Made by a program: the position numbers and the translations under genes | Part shown: one piece after another, positions 49,091-59,723 of the stretch | Layout of the letters: each line of letters begins with the position of its first letter | How positions within the stretch are numbered: position 1 is the stretch's first letter | Notes under the pieces: generated by a model | What the model saw: only the letters and a program-made list of their open reading frames with translations | Databases searched by the model: none | What the model was told of the DNA's origin: nothing | NCBI GenBank assembly: GCA_023014365.1 | Contig: JAEBUN010000004.1 | Coordinates: forward strand, 2,604,001 to 2,668,000 | DNA length: 64,000 nucleotides | Direction of reading: 5' to 3' | Source of the DNA: Lepiota brunneoincarnata | Lineage: Eukaryota > Basidiomycota > Agaricomycetes > Agaricales > Agaricaceae

Positions 49091-51496
49091 CTATAGTGGA
49101 TACGCCATACTGAGATTCGTCAAATAATCCATCTGCGATTCCCTATAATCATCTGTCGTAACCTCCACTCCCGTATTGTCGTCGTCTTTTGTGAACGTGT
49201 AGAGCTGTCTTGAGCTATTGTCATACTGTGGCCAGTTTGGTCCCGTCCCGTTGTTAGGGTCCAGGTTGGTTACGAAACGGACAAGGTAATCGTCCAGCAC
49301 ATGCAGAGACAAGTCGGAACCGTGGTACTAAAGCATTTATTGTGAATACCTTGCGAGGATTTTCCAAGGTAAAAAGCACTCACGGCCCCGAGGTATGGTG
49401 TGTTTTTCCCTCGTACGCTCACTACCCATGATGTTAGCCTTGTAGACTGGACAGATGCATAGAAGAATAAACTCACAGTAGCTCCATACCTGTTGAGATC
49501 CTGCGCGTTGCTGAACAAAGAACCGCCTTGGTGCTTGGAAAACAACATCTCCCTGGAACGCAGCGCTCCTCTTATACTGAGGCGTAATAGCATTGAAAAC
49601 CGATGTGTTGAAAGGAGAGCCAGCACTCCGATCGGACGGGTACAGGTTCAGCACATCGGTCGTGTTCTGTTCTGGGACATCAGAGAGGTAGGTGTAATTG
49701 AGATATGCCTCGAATTCGTCGTCGGTAGTCACGTTGAGTGATGAGAGCGCGAATACCGTGCCTTCAGTCGTCACAGGTTCCTGATGTGTTCGTTCTATTC
49801 AACGGGGGCCGGATTCATAACTGGGCATCACCCCTCAAAAGTGCTCACCGGTGACTATCGGAATATTTGCCACTGTCCCATCCTGGACTAGCATTTGTGG
49901 ATTATCAGAGAGGAACTCTCCATCTGCTCTTGGAACCCAAACGAGATCCAGGGAATTATAGGAGAAATAATTTGGCGTTCCGTCGATCACTGTCTTCAAT
50001 TGGTCGTATGGGACATTGCGTAGGCAGTTTAGGGTTTCATTCGAATCTCCGCACCCGGTCTGTTCAACGAGCTGATCGTAATATACCTTCAATGAAATAA
50101 GCCAAATTTCGTCGATGAGAGTTTACAAGTTACGCATACTTGTCCTTGGGTGTAGTTCCCAGTTGGGATGGGTGCACCTGATTGCATAAAAGCCCCGCGG
50201 AACAATCCATCGGTGCTCCCGTTGTTAACGAGCATATGCAAGGATGCGGAAATGGCTCCGGCGGACTGGCCCCATCTACAGGCAGATAGTCAAATAGGTA
50301 TAACAGCGGGAGGGGGTGGGTAACCGAGCGCATACATAACAACGCGAGTGCTATCCCCACCAAAATTATTAATATATCTGTTGACCCACTGGAGTGCTAC
50401 ACGCTCTGCCGGTCACAAAAGAGAGGTGTGAGCATTAGAAAGAGGGTGTAACTGTGAGCGTCCTACGGTCTCGAAGTCCAATGTTACTGGCATTGGCATT
50501 CTTGACTTCTTGACTTGCCAAGAATCCCCAACCTGTTCCGGCGAGATGAGCACAGTAGGACGAGTAGTGGATATATCACGAAGAACGCACCAGAGACTCT
50601 GGAATGGTGGGTCTATTAGTTAACCGTGCTTTTTCTTCGGGGTAAAAAGGAAACGTACCGGTAATTCATGGAAACATAGACGAGTGGCTGACCCAGTTCG
50701 TTTGACCGCCGAACGATTCTAACAGCGCCATCGTCATAACTATAATGGGCGTCAGTTAGGAGTTAGGCTACGATGTGTGTTTTCACATACGAATAGGTAG
50801 TTCCCGTCTCGAAACCGCCTGACGTATCTCGTTAGCACACCATACAAAAGTATAAAATGAAATACCCCACCGCCGTAGATCCACTATGTGCAATTTATCA
50901 GAACCCACGTACGAACAAAAAAAAATAACTCGCTGGTGCTTACCACAAGCACAGGAAGGTTCGAAGACTCTGTCGCATTATCCGGTCGCATGACATTGAC
51001 GCTTAAACCTATCAACGCCAGTGATTCAACAAATGCAATTTTACGAATGAAGCTCGACTGACAGTCTTCGCTTTCAGGCGGACTATTATCATCACCCAGG
51101 GAAACATCCATAAACGCCGGATCAACTTCAATTCGTCCGTTATCCCTCCTGATCCTGGACCCACGGGTGGCCCCTGCTATCAGTGAGACATTTTGTTGTG
51201 GACACGAGTTCCCGAAGTTGCTCGCGTCGATAGTCCCGTTGTAGGAAGTTAGAGCCACAGGTGGGCTGTATCTCAGACTGTCCACGGGTGGAGAGGCGTA
51301 TGGGATCCCGAGAAATTTGTGCACCCCGGATGTTGAGATACCGTTGACGGTGGCCGAGTCCAAGGTAGCTGTTGGGCTTGTAGACTGTAGGAGAGGCGGA
51401 GGATGTGGTAGTGTCCTGGGCGGAGCTGGTGTGTACCCAGAGAAGGAGGGGAAACCAGAATAGTTTTCGTGCTTTAATGTTCATCAGTACCATCAT
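49091..51496 (-). CDS. secreted type B carboxylesterase/lipase
   Basis: Alpha/beta-hydrolase of the carboxylesterase type B family (cholinesterase, Candida rugosa lipase group). The signal peptide is KLFWFPLLLWVHTSSAQ. Blocks: ATVNGISTSGVHKFLGIPYA, SEDC, LSVNVMRPDN, WIYGGGFETG (oxyanion hole), VYVSMNYRLSGWGFLAS, NIGLRD, ALQWVNRYINNFGGD, GQSAGAISASLHML (nucleophile Ser), FMQSGAPIPTGNY, then AYHGSDLS (catalytic His) and a C-terminus ending TNLSMAYPL. Many N-glycosylation sequons. At least ten introns. One extra base near 51381-51384 shifts the frame after SSASPTV; the truncated copy at 56500-56616 reads through this point (SFASPTSTSPSG) and shows the expected frame. The 5' end is part of a segmental duplication. 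Confidence 0.85.
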
Positions 51497-53826
51497 CGTT
51501 GTCGAGAGAATCTTGCCGCTCTTCTATAGCCCCCAGTTTATATTACTCATTGTCTGTGGAGTATGGCGGGACCATTTCAAGGTCTCGTGGATGCGATCAT
51601 TAAATGTCTCGGAAGACTCCTTTTTGCGTACTACGATTTCTTAGCTCCAGGAAAAATCCATAACAGCAGTCCGATGTCGAAGCGACTCGTGTAGTCAACA
51701 ATCTATTCAAGAAGCAAGTTCTCTGGATTCGGTATAGAAACCCCATATACATGAATTAGCATGACCTTGGGAGGGGCGTCCGTAGTTGTTCGTGCGAGTC
51801 GGTAATCGAGGCTGCCACATCCCAGCAAGAGTCACCCAGCTGAACCAAGTATGTTGATCATCCGTATGTAGCCGCACGAGCCAAAGAATATTTTGCATTG
51901 CATATGAGCCAGCCTATGGGCGAGGCAAAGGTATGGTCTCCTAATTGTCCCCTATGACCTCTAGATATGCTCTGAGATGATTGTCAGAGTATGGATTTTA
52001 CGCGCCTTGATGATTTCAAACATCTTGCAGCACTATGTGGACCGATGGCATAAACCCGCTGAATTTTGCATATACCCGGTCTTTGGTCTGGACCCGGGTC
52101 AAATGGCCTAGCAACATGCAGAGGGTATGCGAGACGTTTGGAAAGGTAAGGTTCCAATATTTCAAGGCGAATTCTGATGTTGACCCGCCTCTAGTTGGCC
52201 CTGTCTGATGCAAGCTAGGGACCTTTTTTTCGAGCTAATACAAGGAGAGAATCTTCATCTCAGCAAGGCTTCTGTGAGGCCTCATCAACAAGCGACGAAG
52301 TGGAGACATATTCGACTACACGCTTCTCGAACGATTTATACACGCCTCGTTTCTGATGAAGTCCAGGTCATTTGGTATCACATGTTCGGAGATCTATGAG
52401 GGGCACTATATCGCACATAGGCTTCCTCCCTCTCTCCACAAGAGCAGCGGGGATCCTGGTGCGCGCATCTCCAGTCTCTGCAAGCTCCATGACGAGAAGC
52501 AAGAAATGTGCATCCGGTTTCGACCTTGAAGCTCTTCATAAGAGTGACAAACTGTTCAATCCCGAATTTGTTATGAATGGCAATGCCAGATTGCGCCTCC
52601 CGGGGAAAGCATCATGTTGGAGGACGGTTGCACAACAGCCGTGACAGAATTGCCCGAAAACTCCTCTCAAGAGGAGAGCCTAAGCCCTCCTGACGCCGTA
52701 AAATTGACTGCAACACAGTCTCACTTGATCTACAGGCAGTACCTCGTGCTCGTGAATTCTCGATTCCTCCGGCTCCAGACATCCAGCGTTCTTTAACTCC
52801 TGATCACCAATCCAGCTCTTGGGAAAATGCCGGCGAGGGAGAAAAAACCTTGGTAATAGTCTCCTTCAGTCTGTCATGGGTGCCGCTGATGGACGGGCTC
52901 AAGATATCGGTGTCTGGTGCCCTTCATGATAGATATATACTTGTGGCTAAAAGAGCGATGGATCAATAACAGACAAGTCATTGTTACATAAAGTGCGTTG
53001 ATTCAACACAGAAAGAGCTCCAGTATTCCACATAAAATACACTGACGTGTCGTCTACCAGGTGGGTCATGAATGCAGTGAAACCTCATGCCAAGACTCAT
53101 GAATAGTAGTAGGTACATTCACCTCCCCCTTACAAAATCCTCATTCCCCGACCGGTCACGAGTCTATGTATTGAGCTCTACGTGGGGCGTCCGTTCGAGT
53201 GAGTGCGCTTTTAATAGTGATGTCAAGGTGGGCAGATCCGGGTCAAGATGAATCCGCCAGTGTCGCGCCTTTGTACTCCGACGACTGACCGCACTGCTGC
53301 GCTGATCAGAACGCGGTTCCAACATTGCACGACGACCTGTTGTTGAACACGTATCAGGTAAGATCAAGCTGCGAGATATGAAAAGTGGAGGGTCGGAAGA
53401 TAGGGTACCAGAGGTCACTTGAATTCTTGCTGGACAAGCGGACTTGTACGAGATGTCCACTGGAGGAGCCTAACGCCGGAGAGAAGGTGAAATATGCGAA
53501 CAAATGCCATATTGAGTGATTGCCCGAGAAAGCTTTCGTCAGATGGGCAACTCTCCTGATTTTTGTTGACGTTGAGGGAGGTCGGTCGTGCATGGCCGTG
53601 TTGGATGAACTCGAGTGGACGTTACAATCGCTGATCCAAATCAATTCATGCTCCGACTTGGCAGTTAGCGGCACGGTTGCACGTCTCCCAACCGCTTGCT
53701 TCGACCTTGGAGACATGCGAGACTGATCTCAAGGCTGGGGCGAGCGATCGCGCATATAATCACTGGAATCAAGCCTCAGGTATTTGTACAAATGAATTTC
53801 GAGTAAACAATTACAGTAACAAGTCA
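51497..53826. other. long intergenic stretch with duplication remnants
   Basis: About 2.3 kb. The first 360 bp match 56617-57121 (upstream of the truncated esterase and into the LysM gene). The frames at 52.2-52.8 and 53.2-53.7 kb carry no recognisable motifs. No other gene was supported. Confidence 0.4.
51815..51854 (-). pseudogene. LysM gene remnant
   Basis: The minus strand reads YLVQLGDSCWDVA, matching YLVQPGDSCWDIA of the intact LysM gene at 56973-57720, but the rest of the gene is missing. It marks the end of the segmental duplication. Confidence 0.6.
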
Positions 53827-55768
53827 TCATCTTCGGAATATTTTACCACCAACTAGACATCCTTGCACGTACACCCTCCGAATATTTCGGTCATCACCAC
53901 AGAACAAGAACCTCTCCAGATTCTCCTCGAGCTTCCGCTTCCTCTTTGAAGGGTGATGTGATTTTGCCTCCATTCCCCAGACGCCCAAGGCACCCGTGTC
54001 ATCTAGGACACTGACGAGAAGGCCATCAAAGCTCTTTCCAACGGAAAATGACCCAGTTCTTTTGGAGAGATTGCAGACATCTGCGCCTCCGAGTGTTGCG
54101 AGATAAAAGAGAGTTTCAGCTTTGAACCGACGGTTTGCGAACTTAGTGTGATGGTGGTGGCGGTGGTGATGATGATGGTGGTGGTGGTGATGGTGGCCTT
54201 CGGCATGCTCAGGAGGTGCTGCGTGAGATGGAGCTACCGTTTCTTCGTTGTTATCGGCGATGGCTTTGGGAGAAGGAGGATCGGATGACGGTTGATGGGC
54301 TGCTTGAAGCATTTTGGATGCTACTGACGCGTTTTGAATCACGTTCAACATTGATATAGCATATCCGCCTCCGACATCGGTGCCAAGTCCAACCTGGAAT
54401 AAGCATGAGTTGGAAATTGTACGGCTTAGGGACCCAACATACCTTCAGGCCCCTATCAAGGTAGTACCCTACCGGTGCGATACCACTTGTCAAATAAAAG
54501 TTGCTCGTAGGGCAATGGCTGATGCCTGCTTTCTGCTTCTCGATCCAACAGATGTCATCCTCAGTCAGGTGGACTGCGTGCCCCAATACAGTGGTTTCTC
54601 TGAGTACCCCGTACAGTCTGTAGACGTTGGCATATGAGTTCTTCGCTTCAGGATACATTTTGCACACATCTTTATACTCCTCGGTATTCTCCGCTACATG
54701 AGTCTGTATCCTCATCGGGGGTTCATCAGGATGGACCCGATTATGTTCGTCGGCAAGATTACCAAGTTCTCTCATACATTTGTGAGTGCAAGAGAGGGCG
54801 AAGCGAGGGGTTAAGATAGGTTGTACAAGTGGCTCCGGCCTGGTTCCAATGCAGGCGTGCGTTGAAACAGGAACTAGCGAACGGATATGGGAGATAAGGC
54901 TTTTAGTGTCCTGGATGGATTGCTCCCAGCTCTCCTCCACATAAGATGGATAATTGGGGTCCACTCGATCCATATTACATTTCTGGTGTGGTCAAAGAGT
55001 GAGAACCGTAAAGATGACTGAGAGGAATGGATGACATACCCCAATGAACGCTCGTTGACCTAATACCCATATCAGATCTAACTACGCCAACTGACACAGC
55101 AAGTCTGCACATTACCTAGCTTGTTCACGACGTCGGCCAAAATCTTGGAAGCCTCCAGATGTAAACTTGAATAGTAGCATGACGTCGTCGTCTGAGGCAA
55201 AAGCAGTCAGGCATAAGCTTATAAAATGGAAAAAAAAAAAAAGAAGAGCGGACACACCCCGAAATCCAGTGAACGGCGTACAACTTCAGGAAATACTTCC
55301 TTTGCAAAGTGGTTTTTCTCAAACTGCTCCTCCTTGGGGAAGACAACTTTCGTCAGCCATTCCAGCAGCTCGTACTGGCCACCCCTGTGAAACCTGCCAT
55401 CAACAATGGAACAAGATTGATAATATTGAGGGACGCACTTCCCAAGATTGGGGAACTGTACTGCATGCTATAATAATGCCTTTGTCAACGATGATTCCAC
55501 CAAAGAGGTACAAGTGCAGACATACCGTATGAGTATCAATAAAACCTGGTATGAGAAACTCTCCCTCTTCCAAAATAATGACTTCCTTAGCCATATACCC
55601 TTTGGGACTTAGCACCTCTTCTAACCTAGGATGCTCAACATGATCAACCATATATTCGATATTACCAGTCTTTCCGATGACTATCAAGCAGTTTGGCAGG
55701 GCTTTCCAGCACTCCAAGCTAACAGGAGTGACAACGCCTCCATAGAAGATTGTAACGGAGCCAGACAT
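53827..55768 (-). CDS. guanine deaminase with polyhistidine insert
   Basis: Zn-dependent amidohydrolase converting guanine to xanthine and ammonia. The start at 55768 gives MSGSVTIFYGGVVTPVSLEC. Motifs: LIPGFIDTHTHAPQFPNLGS (HxH metal ligands), RAFIGKCNMD, LVQPILTPRFALSCT, RIQTHVAEN, VLGHAVHLTEDDICWI, GISHCPTSNFYL, then after an intron VGLGTDVGGGYAISMLNV (catalytic Asp), YLATLGGADVCNLSKRTGSF, SVGKSFDGLLV. All metal and catalytic residues appear present. A Pro/Ser-rich loop with HHHHHHHHHHHRHHHH (coding 54148-54195) lies between the barrel and the last conserved block; such a tract is not part of the family. A poly-A run (about 55230-55242) occurs in an intron. It provides substrate for xanthine dioxygenase (9818-11220). 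Confidence 0.9.
54148..54195 (-). repeat. CAT/CAC trinucleotide repeat coding polyhistidine
   Basis: Sixteen codons, fifteen His and one Arg, within guanine deaminase. Confidence 0.9.
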
Positions 55769-56394
55769 AAGGGAGTACGTGTCCAAAGAGTTGGAAGCGG
55801 TCAAGGTTTGAGAACAGGGGGGAAGCAATTGGTCTTCAAGATAATTTATAGTATCGATGTCATGCATTATTCGGCACGCTGCTGACATCTTGAATTCGAC
55901 CAGAAGATGGCGCAGCGACAGCGGGCTTGACGAAGAGGTCACGTTGATGCATTCAAGGTGCTTTCCGAGCTTCGATGCCGTGAACTTGAGTCGCCATTGC
56001 ATGTAAGGATGCCTCTTACCGGATGGTCAATTTCGATACCTAGGTTGCTTCTTGAGGTCAAAAAGCGGTACCGATCGATAATATGGTACTTCGTAGGTGA
56101 TGACGAGAACCGAACGACACGCGGAAGAGTCCAAGCTTGAATCTCATTGCGGCTAGTAGGGACCTACTAATAGCAGGTGGCCACACTCAGTTGGGCCACA
56201 GCTTTTCCAGAGCACCTGTAAGACGACAGTTTACCCAACAAGGAGCCTAGCTGCTTTTGATAGCATTTAATCATATCTGATCTGCTGGTATTCTCAGGTG
56301 ACATCTGCAATCCCGACGGCGAGAGAATATTCCAAAATCCCCTGTCGACTCTTCCATTCCAGAGATTGCGGAGAATCATTGTCCTGGCCTTGGG
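55769..56394. other. intergenic, no gene seen
   Basis: Upstream of guanine deaminase. Frames here carry no motifs. The truncated esterase copy lies just beyond. Confidence 0.4.
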
Positions 56395-56499
56395 TCATGG
56401 ACCTTTTGGTTGTCTGGGGCGGCTATCTGAGCAGCCCTTCCACTGACATCGAACAATTTTTCTTATTTTCTTTGTAGTGATCTGTTTCCCACTTGGGCT

Positions 56500-56616
56500 T
56501 GTGGATGTAGGAGATGCGAAGGATGTAGTACTGTCCTGAGCGGAACTGGTGTGTACCCCGAGAAGGAGGGGAAACCAGAGCAGTTTTCGCGCTTTAATGT
56601 GCATCAGTACCATCAT
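56500..56616 (-). pseudogene. truncated carboxylesterase 5' end (duplicate)
   Basis: Starts MMVLMHIKARKLLWFPLLLG and keeps the signal peptide and about 40 residues of the esterase at 49091-51496, then loses similarity around 56500. Upstream sequence (56617-57121) matches 51497-51860. Only the promoter and signal peptide survive. Confidence 0.75.
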
Positions 56617-56972
56617 CGCTGTTGAGAGAATCTTGCCGCTCTTCTGTAGCTCCCAGTTTCATTTGTCTGTGGAGTATAGCGGGACCAGGTCTCGTGGATG
56701 CGATCATGAAATGTCTTGGAAGACTCCTTCGTGCGTACCACGATTTCTTAGCTCCAAGCAAAATCCATAACAGTTGGGGTATCTTTGAATCCTGGGTTGA
56801 GTATGATTTACGCAGTCAATAATCTATTCAAGAAGCCAGTTCTCTGAATTCGGTATAGAAACTACATATACATGAATTATATTAGCATGACCTTGGGAGG
56901 GGTTGTCTGTAGTTGTTTGTGTGAGTCGGTAATCGAGGCGTGATCCAGCTGCTGTCATTGTGACGAAGTATG

Positions 56973-57720
56973 TCAACCGCCTTGTGGTAGGCAGACGGTC
57001 GCTCCAGGCATCAAAGGGGAGCACAGGAGTTTGGGATTCAAACTTTGAAGCTGCTCCAGAGAGATATCATGTGTTCTTGCGATATCCCAGCAAGAGTCAC
57101 CCGGCTGAACCAAGTATGTTTGGGTTCCCGCAGGACAATTCTCCGCGGGGTTGGAGAATCCTGGAGAAAGGATGAGGCGCCAGACAAGGAGGAGGATGAC
57201 TGCTATGAGGAGGAAAAAGGGGAATAGGGTCCTGTAGGCGCCTGCATTGATGTTGATGTGGGGCTTGTGAGCCATGGTGGACTACAATAGATCGTAGTCC
57301 TGTATGTCAGGGACAGACGAGTCCAAAGTAGAAAAGGTGCGCACACTGGGATCAGTACTAAGTAGCTGGTAGCCATTGGAATGGGTAGGGGCGGCTTCTA
57401 CGTCACTGTCGTTGGAAGCACCTGCGCTAGCGAGTGATGAAGGAAGCTCGGCGACTAGTGTGATGGGTCAGCATGGAGTAGAGGCCGACAAATGCGTCGC
57501 ACACCTTTCATCAACTCGCCGTACTCAGAACCCTCAGCACTCTGCCAGATACTACCATCTCGATCCCGGAAATAGTAGCGGCCAGTGTCCGCATCATATC
57601 CAACCCGCTTCATACCTTCTGGGAGGCGATAATCGTCCTAAATTCACGAGGAGTGTCAGCTGACCCGGTGAGAAGCAGGTAGGGCTAGCGAACTTCATCA
57701 TACTGGGTCCAGCGTCCCAT
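56973..57720 (-). CDS. membrane-anchored LysM domain protein
   Basis: The start at 57720 gives MGRWTQYDE, then after introns DDYRLPEGMKRVGYDADTGR, FRDRDGSIWQSAEGSEYGEL, a Ser/Asp-rich linker (to about LLSTDPS), a membrane helix (TLFPFFLLIAVILLLVWRLI) and a single LysM module YLVQPGDSCWDIARTHDISL followed by EQLQSLNPKLLC and GATVCLP, stop at 56973-56975. The order (soluble domain, transmembrane helix, LysM) suggests a type II protein displaying LysM on the outside. LysM binds chitin or related glycans; a role in wall sensing or chitin sequestration is inference. An apparent in-frame stop near 57290 is removed by a 63-nt intron (AGT|gtgcgc to TAG|TCC). A LysM remnant exists at 51815-51854. Confidence 0.8.
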
Positions 57721-58172
57721 GACTGTCAATCTGGTAAGAAGAAAGAGATGGAAGTAGTAAGCACAAAAGACTGTGATTTACGGTAGCTAATAAGCCATCA
57801 CAGCCTTACGATGTGACTGGATAACGCCAAATTGTCACACACTCCACTTCTCGCACAAGCTTGTGATTGTTGCACAAACTACGGGACTTGGGTCATAGGA
57901 TCAACATCTCCTGCGCTCCCAATATTGTGTGATGTTTTTCGACATCAGATGATGCTCTCGCTGCTGTGTTCCACACGGCGATGCGAGTGTGGCAGCATCC
58001 ATTACCCTGGTGTGCAGAGGCTCACGTCCCACGACCCGTATTCTTATCCCAACATGCTTTCTGCAGGAATTTCGATCGGGCTTCGCGCACGTTTCGTCAA
58101 GTATAAATTCCCCGAATGTGGAACCCTTGATTCCCTTGTGTCTGCTAGCATTGCTATTGACATTTGCTGACC
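57721..58172. other. intergenic between LysM gene and small secreted protein
   Basis: Divergent promoters of both genes; a TATAAA-like stretch at about 58102-58107 (AAGTATAAATTC) precedes the secreted protein gene. Confidence 0.4.
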
Positions 58173-59002
58173 ATGGCCCGTGCCTTCTTCTTTACTGTCA
58201 TTGCACTCCTTTTTGCCGCGGTCTGTGCGGTACCCACTGAGAAGGAGCGTCGCCAGTTCTCCGCCGGTGACATCATCAATGCTCTTGGTCTGGGCCTTGT
58301 TACGAATATCCACGCTATCATCACTGTGAGGCACAGGCCTTCTGCCTTGGTTCATTATGCTCACCTATAATTCCCAGACTGAATCTCTCACTACCAACCT
58401 GATCAGGTACTTGCTTTTCGAGGGAACCATATGAATACCTAGCTAATCTTGAACCTACCCTCCTCAGCGTTGACTTTGGTGGTAAGCGGTCAAAAGTGAC
58501 ACTACCTTTGACACAAGTTGTTTACGAGTCCGTTCAGTCAAGAACCCCCTCCCCATCGAGTTGACCGTCAAGTCGATCACCAGCTCTGCGGGCTTGAACG
58601 GCACTGAATACTGCTAGATTCGCTCATACCTTCCCGAGCCCTGGTCTCGTTGTTCCTCCTTTAGGGCACCAAAAACTCTGGCCGGATTGACAACGTCCTT
58701 TTGGTAAAGGGTGTCGAAGCTTCCCTTGACATTATCCCATTCGGCGTTTTGGATCTCCTTGACACTGATGCCAGCATTCAGTAAGTTTCTTCCCTCCAGG
58801 TTTTGGAACCTTCCTATCAAGTGTGTCCTAAACATCTGCAATTTCCCCAGGGCGGCGACAATCTTCGGCCATCTCGGATTCCCTGTTCCCCTCGACAACT
58901 TGAAGCAAAGCAATGTCCCAGCAACGTAAGAAATTTTATGTCCAGCTTCCCTTGACATTCTTGCTAACCGTGCCCTTTTCCAGCTATGACCTTGAAGTTT
59001 AG
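58173..59002 (+). CDS. small secreted protein of conserved basidiomycete type
   Basis: The signal peptide MARAFFFTVIALLFAAVCAV is followed by a dibasic site (KERR). The mature part reads FSAGDIINALGLGLVTNI, TESLTTNLISVDFGVKNPLP, IELTVKSITSSAGLNGTEY, FAHTFPSPGLVVPPLG, TKNSGRIDNVLLVKGVEASL, DIIPFGVLDLLDTD, GHLGFPVPLDNLKQSNVPAT, stop at 59000-59002. From memory, similar 180-200-residue secreted proteins with an IPLGxLDLL and LKQSNVP end are frequent in agaricomycetes; function unknown. Two single extra bases (about 58612 and in GGG 58664-58666) interrupt the frame; alternatively a 51-nt intron ending TGCTAG could remove the first. Four introns. Confidence 0.65.
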
Positions 59003-59723
59003 TCGGACCTTGACTGGGTTTGGGAATTTATATTATTTTGTTGTGCTCCTTGGTCTGGCGTAGTAGATAGATAGCGCTAAGGTGTTGTGGCATGCGATCG
59101 AAAAATCATTGTGTTTAATGCACCCGTGCCTTGTGAGAACTCCGGAGATATTGTGAACATTACAGTGATGTCCAACACCATCATCACTACGATATGTTCG
59201 TGTCTAGCATACCAAAGCCGCCAACACCTGGTCGGTGTAACGATTGTGACTGGTCTCTGGAATACGATAGCGATATTCCGGTGTCTGGCTACACATTACG
59301 CGGGTGGGAACAGCATCGTCTATCTTTGAAAGTACCCCCCGCTTCCTTGACCCAAGAACGGCGATCGTCGTGCAAACCCCGACAAGGATAGCCCCAGTGA
59401 TCTTATGTATGACCATGTTCGGTGGGCGCCATCCCGATTGCTCGCCCTCTGAGACTTGAAGATGCCTTCGTTTGATTTCTTTCGTTTATTTTACTTTCAT
59501 CCTGCCCTTGACAGCAGGGACGTATATATTTCATGTGCAATTTAGCATACCTGGGCCACTGTTGGAAATGTACAATAATATTCGATCCAGCCAAGACGAA
59601 ACTTGTTGGAAAAGGGATATATCAAATGTCCAAGACTGAAATGATCTCAATAAGAGAGAAAGAGTCCTGACAAGATGAAGCCCAGTCCACATGAAAAAAA
59701 GGGGCCAATGCAGAGATCCCTCT
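59003..59723. other. convergent intergenic region
   Basis: About 0.7 kb between the secreted protein (+) and the spartin-like gene (-). No gene recognised. Confidence 0.4.
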
